Shown here: piece after piece, positions 57,041 to 64,000 of the stretch
Layout: every line of letters begins with the position of its first letter
Numbering within the stretch: position 1 is the first letter of the stretch
NCBI RefSeq assembly: GCF_017356245.1
Contig: NZ_JAFMZZ010000001.1
Span: 1,054,249-1,118,248, forward strand
Direction of reading: 5' to 3'
DNA: 64,000 nt
Origin: Bordetella petrii
GTDB taxonomy: Bacteria; Pseudomonadota; Gammaproteobacteria; Burkholderiales; Burkholderiaceae_B
Notes under the pieces: generated by a model
What the model was told of the DNA's origin: nothing
Database searches by the model: none
What the model saw: only the letters and a program-made list of their open reading frames with translations
Program-made: the position numbers and the translations under genes

Positions 57041-57063
57041 CGCCGGGCGCGCCGCGCCCGGCG
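57041..57063 (-). terminator. GC-rich hairpin after the Bug receptor gene
   Basis: CGCCGGGCGC (57041-57050) pairs perfectly with GCGCCCGGCG (57054-57063) around GCC, 6 bp past the stop of the minus-strand Bug gene. There is no T run. The rest of the 185-bp gap up to ohr shows nothing else clear. Confidence 0.5.
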
Positions 57064-57069
57064 GCGCCT

Positions 57070-58056
57070 TCAGTCCAGGCTGATCTTCGCGTTCTCGATC
57101 AGCTTTTCGTAGGTGGCCGATTTTTCGTCGAGCCGCTTGCGCAGTTCGGGCAGCGGCCAGTTCAGCGGTTCGAAGGCAAAGGTGTCGAAGCGCTTGCGCA
57201 GTGCGGGGTCGGCCAGCACCGTGGTCACGTCGGTGTAGATCTTGTCGCGCACGCTGTCGGGTATGCCTTTGGGGGCGAGCAGCGACACGATCGAATTGAC
57301 GTCGAGTTCGGCGGGGCCGCCGGCTTCGGCCACGGTGGGCACATTGGGGTACTGCGGATGGCGCTTCGGGGCGGCGATGGCCAGGTAGCGCAGCTTGCCG
57401 CTGTCGTACACGGGGCGCGTGGACGGGATGGTGCCGAAGGCCCAATCCACTTCGCCGGTAGCCACCGCGGTGTACAGCTGGCTGACTTCTTTGTACGGCA
57501 CGTGGATCATCTTGGTGCCGGTCAGCGCGCCCAGCCATTCGCCGCCCAGGTGCCCGGGACTGCCCACGAACCACGAGCCGTAGGTCAGGCGGTCGGGCTT
57601 GGCCTTGGCCGCGTTGACCAGATCGGTGACGTTCTTCCAGGGCGACTGGCTGCTGATGGCGATCATGAACGGGGTGTAGAACACCGGCGCCACCAGGTCG
57701 AATTTTTCCAGCGGGACGTAATGGCGCGACTTGTACAGGTGCGGCAGCGCCGAGACGTGCTCGCTGTCGAGCTGCAGCAGGGCGTAGCCGTCGGCGGGCA
57801 GCTTGGCCACCGCCTCCATGGCGATGAAGCCGCCGCCGCCCGGGCGGTTTTCGACGATGACCGGCTGCTGCCACTTCTTGCTGAGCGCCTGGCCCAGGAT
57901 GCGCAGCACCACATCCGGGCCGCTGCCCACGGAGAACGCCGTGTACAGGGTGACCGGCCGGGCCGGGAAGGCGGGCGCCTGGGCCCAGGCGGTGCTGGCC
58001 AGGCTGGCGGTGGCCAGCGCGGCGGCCAGCAGAGTGCGGCGTAGTCGGGACGGCAT
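57070..58056 (-). CDS. Bug/TctC-family periplasmic binding protein
   Basis: A 328-aa receptor with a signal peptide (RLRRTLLAAALATASLASTAWA, cleavage about residue 25). FPARPVTLYTAFSVGSGPDVVLRILGQAL and PVIVENRPGGGGFIAMEAVAKLPADGYALL follow the family pattern, though the conserved PFxAGG loop is altered to TAFSVGSGP. TCCTGGAGACAAAC precedes the ATG at 58056. No transport partners are adjacent. Confidence 0.93.
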   Translation of the reverse strand: MPSRLRRTLLAAALATASLASTAWAQAPAFPARPVTLYTAFSVGSGPDVVLRILGQALSKKWQQPVIVENRPGGGGFIAMEAVAKLPADGYALLQLDSEHVSALPHLYKSRHYVPLEKFDLVAPVFYTPFMIAISSQSPWKNVTDLVNAAKAKPDRLTYGSWFVGSPGHLGGEWLGALTGTKMIHVPYKEVSQLYTAVATGEVDWAFGTIPSTRPVYDSGKLRYLAIAAPKRHPQYPNVPTVAEAGGPAELDVNSIVSLLAPKGIPDSVRDKIYTDVTTVLADPALRKRFDTFAFEPLNWPLPELRKRLDEKSATYEKLIENAKISLD

Positions 58057-58159
58057 GTTTGTCTCCAGGATCTGTTGTCGTTGTCGGCAGGGGTGTGCCG
58101 CTTGGACGCCTGGCTTTCTGCCGCCGGCGCGCACCCATTATGGGTAGCCAGGTATGCGG

Positions 58160-58204
58160 GAAAAAATGAAATATTCGTATTATTTATACGGAAAAACGTA
58201 TGCG
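58160..58204 (-). promoter_or_regulatory. AT-rich promoter/operator region upstream of the Bug gene
   Basis: An AT-rich island interrupts GC-rich DNA and contains the palindrome CGTAT-TATTT-ATACG (58176-58190), with GTATGCG repeated on both sides (58152-58158 and 58198-58204). It lies about 100-150 bp upstream of the Bug start and directly after the azlC stop. It probably holds the promoter and a regulator site; -10 and -35 cannot be fixed. Confidence 0.45.
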
Positions 58205-58214
58205 CGGCCCGGCT

Positions 58215-58988
58215 TCAGGGGTCGGCCTTGGACGCCGGCGGCGTGGGCGCCCAGGCCAGCGCCGCGAGAATGCCCGCCACCGCCCCGGCCGCCACGTACC
58301 AGGCGCCCGGCAGCAGCTTGCTGGCCAGGGCTGCCACCACCAGGCTGGCCAGCCACGGCCAGGCCCGCCGCAGGCCGCGCCACATACCGCGCAGCATGAC
58401 CAGGAACACGGCGGGAAAAGCCATGTCCAGGCCGTAGGCCTCGGGGTGGCCCAGCAGCGGGCCCAGAATGGCGCCCAGGGTGGTGCAGCCGACCCAGGCC
58501 ACGTAGAACACCAGCGATGAGCCCAGGTAGTAGGCCAGGCTGAATGCCGGCCCGATGCCCTGTTCGGCGCGGCGCCGCGTGTCGGCCATGGACAGGGCCC
58601 AGCTGGCGTCGGTCATGAGGAATAGCGCGGGCAGCACCTTGCGCCTGGGCAGGTGCTGCAGGAAGGGCGTGAGCGCCGCGCCCATGACCAGCATGCGGCT
58701 GTTGACCAGGAAGGTGACGGCCATGATCAGCAGGAAATGCGGCGGCGAACTCCACAGGCCCAGGGCGGCGAATTCCGACCCGCCGGCGAAGTTCAGGCCG
58801 GTCATGAGCGGCACTTCGAACGGTGTCAGGCCTTTTTGCGCGGCCTGCGCGCCCAGCACCAGGCCGAACGGGATGATGCCGAACAGCACCGGCAGGCTGG
58901 CCGTGGCGCCGGCGCAGCACTGCGTCCAGGTGGTGGCTGGGCCGGAGGCCTGGCGTGCACCGGCGCGGCGGGTTTTCAAGTGGCTCAT
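58215..58988 (-). CDS. azlC: AzlC-family branched-chain amino acid exporter, large subunit
   Basis: A 257-aa membrane protein. The family segment LPVLFGIIPFGLVLGAQAAQKGLTPFEVPLMTGLNFAGGSEFAAL and LIMAVTFLVNSRMLVMGAALTPFL are clear, with about seven helices. AzlCD pairs export branched-chain amino acids or analogues. The ATG at 58988 is preferred to a TTG three codons earlier. azlD lies 28 bp upstream on the same strand. Confidence 0.92.
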   Translation of the reverse strand: MSHLKTRRAGARQASGPATTWTQCCAGATASLPVLFGIIPFGLVLGAQAAQKGLTPFEVPLMTGLNFAGGSEFAALGLWSSPPHFLLIMAVTFLVNSRMLVMGAALTPFLQHLPRRKVLPALFLMTDASWALSMADTRRRAEQGIGPAFSLAYYLGSSLVFYVAWVGCTTLGAILGPLLGHPEAYGLDMAFPAVFLVMLRGMWRGLRRAWPWLASLVVAALASKLLPGAWYVAAGAVAGILAALAWAPTPPASKADP

Positions 58989-59016
58989 GCGGGGCAATGG
59001 CGGCGGGTGGGCGGCA

Positions 59017-59316
59017 TCAGGCCAGCAGGTGGCGCAGCAGCGCGGCGCTGCCCACGCCGATGATGACGGTGGGCAGCAGCGGCAGGCGGGTGGCGGCGAG
59101 CACTGTACAGGCCAGCGCGATCAGGTCGGCGGGCCGGTCGGCCACGAAGGCGGGCGCGATGACCGAGATCAGCACGCAGCCGGGCGCCGCTTCCAGCACG
59201 GCCATCGCGCGCGGGCTCAGGCTGCGGTTGCGCAGCAGCACGTAGCCGCCGATGCGGGCCAGGTAAGTGACGGTGGCCATCAGGGCGATGGCAAGCAGGT
59301 TGGCGGGATCGACCAT
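59017..59316 (-). CDS. azlD: AzlD-family transporter small subunit
   Basis: A 99-aa protein with about four helices (NLLAIALMATVTYLARIGGYVLL, AVLEAAPGCVLISVIAPAFVA, LPLLPTVIIGVGSAALLRHLL). It matches the AzlD pattern and is paired with azlC. The ATG at 59316 begins MVDPANLLAIALM; a longer open frame upstream is non-coding. It follows gntR by 71 bp. Confidence 0.9.
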   Translation of the reverse strand: MVDPANLLAIALMATVTYLARIGGYVLLRNRSLSPRAMAVLEAAPGCVLISVIAPAFVADRPADLIALACTVLAATRLPLLPTVIIGVGSAALLRHLLA

Positions 59317-59387
59317 GGGACGGGTGCGGGCAAAAGGGTGCGGGGGCTGCGCGCGGCAGTGGTCACATGATACCGGCGGCGCGCGGT

Positions 59388-60302
59388 CTATTGCCCTGCG
59401 CCGGGGCCGGCCTGCAGCATGTCTTTCAGCTGCCCGATATTCTTCAGCGTGCTTTGCAGGTGTTCGCGCATGGCGCGCGAGGCGTCTTCGTTGCGTTCGC
59501 GTTCCAGCAGTTCCAGGATGTGCAGGTGCTGCTCGCAATGCTGCTTGTAGCGCTTGCGGTCGCGCATCGAGCGGTACGACAGCAGGCGGCGCACGCGGTT
59601 GACGCGGCGCACGGTGTCGATGAAGAACGGATTGCCCGACGCCTCGACCAGCGATTCATGGAAGCGCACGCCGCGGTCGTGCAGCTGGTCGGCGGTATCG
59701 GTTTCGATGCCGCCGGCCAGCAGGTGCAATTCTGCCTGGCGGCAGCGCGCCAGCACGGCCGGGTCGAGACGGTAGCCGGGCTCCAGCAGCGCCGCGGGCT
59801 CCAGCGCCAGGCGCAGGCGGTATGACTGCAGCAGGGCGTCGGGGGTGCGCATCATGCCCGAGAATTCCCAGCCATAACCGGGCCGGCGCTCGGCCCAGCC
59901 CTCGTTGGCGATGCGCCCCAGCACCGTGTTGAGCTGTGCGGGCGTCAGCCCGTAGCGGGCGCGCATCTGGGATTCGGTGAACGAGGTGGCCAGCTCGCCG
60001 CGCAGCAAGTCGTCGGCAATGCGGAAGTAGATCTCGGTAGTGGTGTCGTGCGCCGGCAGGCCCAGCGCGGCGCTCAGGTCCCGGGCGCCGGACGGGACAG
60101 CCCGGGCCACGAAGTAGCCGCGGTTGCGCTGGCGCGCCAGCACGCCTTTTTCATGCAGATGCCGCAAGGCCTCGTTGATGGGCGAACGCGACACGCGCAG
60201 CCGGTCGGCCAGCATCTGCGCGGGCAAATGGGCGCCCACCGGCAGGCCGTCGGCCTGTATCAGTTCGACGATCTGGGCGGCCAGGGGTATCTGCGGGGTC
60301 AT
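59388..60302 (-). CDS. GntR-family regulator with FCD domain and extra winged-helix-like segment
   Basis: A 304-aa regulator. The N-terminal winged helix-turn-helix (PVGAHLPAQMLADRLRVSRSPINEALRHLHEKGVLARQRNRGYFVA, about 21-66) is followed by a second similar segment (ELATSFTESQMRARYGLTPAQLNTVLGRIANEGWAERRPGYGWEF, about 102-146) and then a C-terminal all-helical FCD ligand domain (about 155-290). Most FadR-type proteins have one HTH and about 230 residues. It lies 21 bp downstream of the aconitase gene and is probably its regulator. Confidence 0.9.
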   Translation of the reverse strand: MTPQIPLAAQIVELIQADGLPVGAHLPAQMLADRLRVSRSPINEALRHLHEKGVLARQRNRGYFVARAVPSGARDLSAALGLPAHDTTTEIYFRIADDLLRGELATSFTESQMRARYGLTPAQLNTVLGRIANEGWAERRPGYGWEFSGMMRTPDALLQSYRLRLALEPAALLEPGYRLDPAVLARCRQAELHLLAGGIETDTADQLHDRGVRFHESLVEASGNPFFIDTVRRVNRVRRLLSYRSMRDRKRYKQHCEQHLHILELLERERNEDASRAMREHLQSTLKNIGQLKDMLQAGPGAGQ

Positions 60303-60323
60303 GAACGGGAATGTAGCCCAGAA

Positions 60324-62978
60324 TCATGGCGCCGCCGTGCCGCCCGCCTGCGCCGCCAGGGTGTCGCGCAAGATCGCCGGGATGACGCCGCCCACCGCGA
60401 GCAGCTCGGCGTCGAGCCGGGTCTCGATCGCGGCGCGAGCCGTGAACGCCTGCGTGGCGCCGTTCTTGCGATGGATGCGCACCGGCACTTCGCAGCGCGG
60501 CTGGATGGCGTGGGCGGGGGCGTCGATCTCGATGCGGTCGCCCGGCTGCAGCCGCAGGTCTTCGGGGCCCAGGCCGGCGGGCAGCCGCAGCGGCAGGATG
60601 CCCATGCCGATCAGGTTGGAGCGGTGGATGCGTTCGAAACTCAAGGCCAGCACCGCGCGGATGTCCAGCAGTCGCTGGCCCTTGGCGGCCCAGTCGCGCG
60701 ACGAGCCGGTGCCGTAGCGTTCGCCCGCCACCAGCACCACGGCGTCGCCGGCTTCGCGGTAGCGCCGCGCGGCTTCCCAGATGGGCAGCAGCTCGCCCGA
60801 CGGGGCATGCAGGGTGTGCGCCACTGGCGCGCCGGGGCACAGCAGGTTGACCAGCGTCTTGCTGTGGAAGGCGCCGCGCAGCATGACTTCCCAATTGCCG
60901 CGGCGCGAGGCGAACACGTTCAGGTCGTCGCGGTCGTCGCCGCGCTCGACCAGGAAATCGGCCACCAGGCTGTCGCGCGGAATGGCGCTGGCCGGCGAGA
61001 TGTGGTCGGTGGTGATGTCGTCGCCCACCACCAGCAGCGGATGCGCGGTGTAATGGCCGAGCTGGCTGCCGGCATCCGCCGCGGCAAACGGCGGCCGGCG
61101 CAGAATGGTAGAGGCCGGGTCCCAGGGAAATTGCGGCGTCGAAGGCGCGTCCAGCTCCTGCCAGCGCGGGTTGCGCAGCGCGATCTGGAAATCGCGCCGG
61201 AAATCGGCGCTGTCCAGGCCGGCGGCCAGGCAGGATTCGACTTCTTCCCGGGTGGGCCAGAGGTCGTGCAGGAACACCGGCTGCCCGTCGCGGGCCGTGC
61301 CCACGGGCTCGGCGCCCAGGTCGCGCTCGGCGTCGCCGGCCAGGGCGTAGGCCACTACCAGCGGCGGCGACATCAGGAAGCCCAGATCCAGGTCGGGATG
61401 GATGCGCCCGGGAAAGTTGCGATTGCCCGACAGCATGGCCACGGGTCGGATATGGCCGGCCTGCGCGGCGCGCGCAATGACCTCGGGCAGCGGGCCGGAA
61501 TTGCCGATACAGGTGGTGCAGCCGTAGCCCACGATATCGAAGCCCACCGCGGACAGGTCCGGCGCCAGCCCGGCGCGCTGCAGGTAGCTGGCCGCCGCGG
61601 GCGAACCGGGGCCCAGCGAGGTCTTGACCCACGGCGGTACTTTCAGCCCGCGCGCGCGCGCCTTGCGGGCCACCAGCCCGGCGGCCATCAGCAGGGCCGG
61701 GTCGGTGGTGTTGGTGCAGCTGGTGATGGCGGCAATGGCCACGGGGTGGCGCGGCAGGCCGGCCTGCGCCCCGGTGGGCTGGAAACCCTGGGCGCGCAGG
61801 GCGGCCGGCGCTTCGCGGTAACCGAGCAGGTCTTGCGGCCGGCGCGGGCCCGCGACATGCATGCCGACCTGGTCCAGCGCGACGGATACGGTGCGGGTGT
61901 AGCGCGGGCGGGCGGCCGGGTCGAACCACAGGCCGGTGCGCTGCAGGTAGGCGCGCGCCAGTTCGATGGCGGCGGCGCCGCGGCCGGTTTGCCGCAGATA
62001 GGCCAGGGTGTGCTCGTCGGCCGGGAAATAGCCCGTGGTGGCGCCGTATTCGGGCGCCATGTTGGCGACCACCGCGCGTTCGCCGGCCGCGAGCGTGGCG
62101 ACGCCGGGGCCGAAGAATTCGACGAATTCGCCCGACACGCCGATGGCGCGCAGCCGCTGCGTAACGGTCAGGGCCAGGTCGGTGGCCAGCACGCCGGGGC
62201 GCAGCGCGCCGGTGAGCTCGACGCCGATCACGTCGGGGATGCGCAGCAGCGTGGGCATGCCGAACATGACGGTCTGCGCTTCCAGGCCGCCCACGCCCCA
62301 GCCCAGCACGCCGATGCCGTTGACCATGGGCGTGTGGCTGTCGGTGCCGATCATCATGTCGGGCACGGCCCAGGACTGGCCGTTGCGCTGTTCGACGCAC
62401 ACCACGGTGGCCAGCTGTTCCAGGTTGATGGTGTGCATGATGCCGGTGCCCGGGGGGTTGATGTGCACCCCCCGCAGCGCCTGCGATGCCCAGCGCAGGA
62501 AACGGTAGCGTTCCTGGTTGCGGCGGATTTCGTGGCCGATGTTCTGCCGGGCCGCGTCGGGTTGGGCGTAGGCCTCGACCGCCAGCGAGTGGTCGACCGA
62601 CACGTCGACCGGCAGGCAGGGGTTCAGCAGCGCCGGGTCGACGCCGGCTTCGGCCAGGGCGTCGCGCATGGCGGCGATATCCACCAGGGCGGGCGTGCTG
62701 GTGGTGTCGTGCATCAGCACCCGGCCGGGCTGGAAGGCGATTTCGGCTTCGCTGGTGCCGGTGGCCAGCCAGGCGAACAGGGCATCCACGGCCTTGTCGC
62801 GTTCTTGCCCCTGCATGTTGCGCAGCGCGTTTTCCAACAGCAGCCGCAGCACCACCGGCAGGCGGGCGTAGTCGGCCCCGAACGGGCCGGGCAGGTCGAC
62901 GATGGCGTAGGTGCGGCCGCCCGCGGCAAGCGTGGCGGAAGGAATCTGGCTTGGGCGGGAGGCTTGCATGAAAACCAT
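60324..62978 (-). CDS. acnA: AcnA-type aconitate hydratase (paralogue)
   Basis: An 884-aa aconitase-superfamily enzyme. The 4Fe-4S cysteines occur in TSCTNTTDP and GCTTCIGNSG; GTDSHTPMVNGIGVLGWGVGG and the C-terminal swivel domain (GERYGTGSSRDWAAKGQRLL) match AcnA. Its pairing with GntR and Bug genes instead of citrate-cycle genes suggests a special role on a tricarboxylate-like substrate; this is inferred. The first ATG (62978) adjoins the operator palindrome; an ATG at 62969 is an alternative. Neither has a good ribosome-binding site. Confidence 0.9.
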   Translation of the reverse strand: MVFMQASRPSQIPSATLAAGGRTYAIVDLPGPFGADYARLPVVLRLLLENALRNMQGQERDKAVDALFAWLATGTSEAEIAFQPGRVLMHDTTSTPALVDIAAMRDALAEAGVDPALLNPCLPVDVSVDHSLAVEAYAQPDAARQNIGHEIRRNQERYRFLRWASQALRGVHINPPGTGIMHTINLEQLATVVCVEQRNGQSWAVPDMMIGTDSHTPMVNGIGVLGWGVGGLEAQTVMFGMPTLLRIPDVIGVELTGALRPGVLATDLALTVTQRLRAIGVSGEFVEFFGPGVATLAAGERAVVANMAPEYGATTGYFPADEHTLAYLRQTGRGAAAIELARAYLQRTGLWFDPAARPRYTRTVSVALDQVGMHVAGPRRPQDLLGYREAPAALRAQGFQPTGAQAGLPRHPVAIAAITSCTNTTDPALLMAAGLVARKARARGLKVPPWVKTSLGPGSPAAASYLQRAGLAPDLSAVGFDIVGYGCTTCIGNSGPLPEVIARAAQAGHIRPVAMLSGNRNFPGRIHPDLDLGFLMSPPLVVAYALAGDAERDLGAEPVGTARDGQPVFLHDLWPTREEVESCLAAGLDSADFRRDFQIALRNPRWQELDAPSTPQFPWDPASTILRRPPFAAADAGSQLGHYTAHPLLVVGDDITTDHISPASAIPRDSLVADFLVERGDDRDDLNVFASRRGNWEVMLRGAFHSKTLVNLLCPGAPVAHTLHAPSGELLPIWEAARRYREAGDAVVLVAGERYGTGSSRDWAAKGQRLLDIRAVLALSFERIHRSNLIGMGILPLRLPAGLGPEDLRLQPGDRIEIDAPAHAIQPRCEVPVRIHRKNGATQAFTARAAIETRLDAELLAVGGVIPAILRDTLAAQAGGTAAP

Positions 62979-63008
62979 TATTGCATTTTTACTTTATAAA
63001 ATGCAATA
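62979..63008. promoter_or_regulatory. Palindromic operator between the aconitase and Bug genes
   Basis: TATTGCATTTT (62979-62989) and AAAATGCAATA (62998-63008) form a perfect 11-bp inverted repeat with an 8-bp AT-rich centre. It sits directly upstream of the aconitase start codon, in the 115-bp divergent gap, in a strongly AT-rich patch that also offers -10-like TATAAA sequences. The GntR regulator encoded downstream is the likely binder. Confidence 0.7.
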
Positions 63009-63093
63009 TAAAAAAGCACGGCCTCCGGTTGCCTGGTTGGCTGGCAAGACGAAAACCGGGTCCATACCCACCAACAGAAAACAGGAGACTGAT

Positions 63094-64000
63094 ATGCCCT
63101 TCATCCGATTCTTGCGCCGGCTGACGCCACTGGCCCTGCTGGCCGCCCTGGGCCACGCGCCGCTGGCCGCGGCGCAGGACTACCCCAGCCGCCCCGTCAC
63201 CATCATCGTGCCCTTCTCGGCCGGCGGCGGCGTGGACGTCATGGCCCGCCTGCTGGCCGAAAAACTGCGCGATACGCTCAAGCAGAGCATCATCGTCGAG
63301 AACAAGCCCGGCGCCAGCGGCATGCTGGGGGCGCAGTACGTCACCAAGGCCGAGCCCGACGGCTACACCCTGCTGCTGGGGTCGGCCGGGGAAACCGCCA
63401 TCAACGCCTACGTGTACAAAGAGCGCATGCTGTACCAGCCCGGCCGCGACCTGGCGCCGGTGTCGCTGGTGACGCGCGTGCCCAACGTGCTGGTGGTGGG
63501 GCCGTCGCTGAAGGTCAATGACGTGGCCGGCCTGGTGGCCCGGGCCAAGGCGCATCCGGGCCGGCTGACCTACGCCACCAGCGGCGTGGGCAATCCGCAG
63601 CACCTGAACGGCGCGCTGCTGCAATCGATTGCCGGCATCGACATGGTGCATGTGCCGTACAAGGGCGCGGCGGGCCAGCTGGCCGACGTGGCGGGCGGCA
63701 ATGTGGACATGACTTTTGTCAGCTATGCCGGCGCCAAGGCTTTCATCGAGGCCGGCAAGGTCAAGGCCCTGGCCGTGACCTCGGCCAGGCGCGCCAGCTT
63801 TGCGCCCGACATCCCCGCCATTGCCGAAACGCCGGGCCTGGCCGCCTACAGCCTGGAGAACTGGTTCGGCCTGTTCGCCCCGGCCCACACGCCCGAGGCG
63901 GTGTTGGACCGCATCAACCAGGCCGTGCGCGGCGCGCTGCAAGACCCCCAGCTGGCGCAGCGCCTGCGCGACCAGGGCGGCGAGCCGGCGCCGATGTCGG
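63094..64000 (+). CDS. Bug/TctC-family periplasmic binding protein (partial)
   Basis: The gene runs off the right edge; 302 residues are visible, so little is missing. A signal peptide (FLRRLTPLALLAALGHAPLAAAQ) is followed by YPSRPVTIIVPFSAGGGVDVMARLLAEKL, SIIVENKPGASGMLGAQYV and EPDGYTLLLGSAGE, close to the family consensus. ACAGGAGACTGAT precedes the ATG at 63094. It diverges from the aconitase gene across a shared palindromic operator, so both may respond to the same carboxylic acid. Confidence 0.95.
   Translation, partial: MPFIRFLRRLTPLALLAALGHAPLAAAQDYPSRPVTIIVPFSAGGGVDVMARLLAEKLRDTLKQSIIVENKPGASGMLGAQYVTKAEPDGYTLLLGSAGETAINAYVYKERMLYQPGRDLAPVSLVTRVPNVLVVGPSLKVNDVAGLVARAKAHPGRLTYATSGVGNPQHLNGALLQSIAGIDMVHVPYKGAAGQLADVAGGNVDMTFVSYAGAKAFIEAGKVKALAVTSARRASFAPDIPAIAETPGLAAYSLENWFGLFAPAHTPEAVLDRINQAVRGALQDPQLAQRLRDQGGEPAPMS

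Overview
The window is a contiguous stretch of high-GC chromosome from a betaproteobacterium. The gene order (tuf-rpsJ / rplC...rplQ, then cutA-dsbD, hemB-engB, a cytochrome c4 / CcsBA cluster, lysA-lptM / cyaY, mrcA, aroK-aroB-dgt, uvrA-MFS...ssb), the protein sequences and three periplasmic Bug/TctC-type binding proteins fit the family Alcaligenaceae, most likely the Bordetella-Achromobacter group. The genus is an inference; no database search was run.

Positions 1-17564 hold the ribosomal protein supercluster: the 3' end of tuf, rpsJ, the S10 block (rplC to rpsQ), the spc block (rplN to rpmJ with secY and infA) and the alpha block (rpsM, rpsK, rpsD, rpoA, rplQ). It is unusual in being cut at the S10/spc boundary. 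After rpsQ come a strong terminator and palindromic repeats, then a convergent aldehyde dehydrogenase and a forward LpxO-like hydroxylase. The spc block then restarts from its own consensus-like promoter (8252-8280) with a leader of about 280 nt. A second break lies between rpsJ and rplC, where a terminator hairpin is followed by an extended -10 promoter.

Positions 17.5-38 kb are housekeeping genes: HIT protein, cutA, dsbD, hemB, engB, and a System II cytochrome c module (diheme cytochrome c4, ccsB/resB, ccsA/resC, helped by dsbD). These are followed by lysA with the tiny lipoprotein gene lptM, divergent cyaY, mrcA, aroK-aroB-dgt, a GST and uvrA. Four copies of a dimeric palindromic element lie in this part and in the ribosomal gap. 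Each has two inverted arms of about 30 bp with exactly 29 bp between them, and every copy lies between converging genes.

Positions 38-64 kb are more accessory. An inducible-looking oxygenase operon (Rieske oxygenase, Bug receptor, SDR, VanB-type reductase) with a divergent IclR regulator sits between an MFS gene and ssb. Next come an iron-uptake operon (TonB receptor with an upstream Fur-box-like site, PepSY protein, small membrane protein), an L-2-haloacid dehalogenase, an SDR and an EamA transporter. A stress module follows: ECF sigma factor and anti-sigma factor facing a membrane-anchored catalase-family peroxidase and cytochrome b561. The two transcription units are separated by two back-to-back copies of the same promoter motif (GGAATAA-N14-CGTC). 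A cupin, a LysR regulator, Ohr, a Bug receptor, AzlC/AzlD, a GntR regulator with an extra winged-helix-like segment, and an AcnA-type aconitase complete the region, with a truncated Bug gene at the right edge. I saw no tRNA, rRNA, insertion sequence or CRISPR array.
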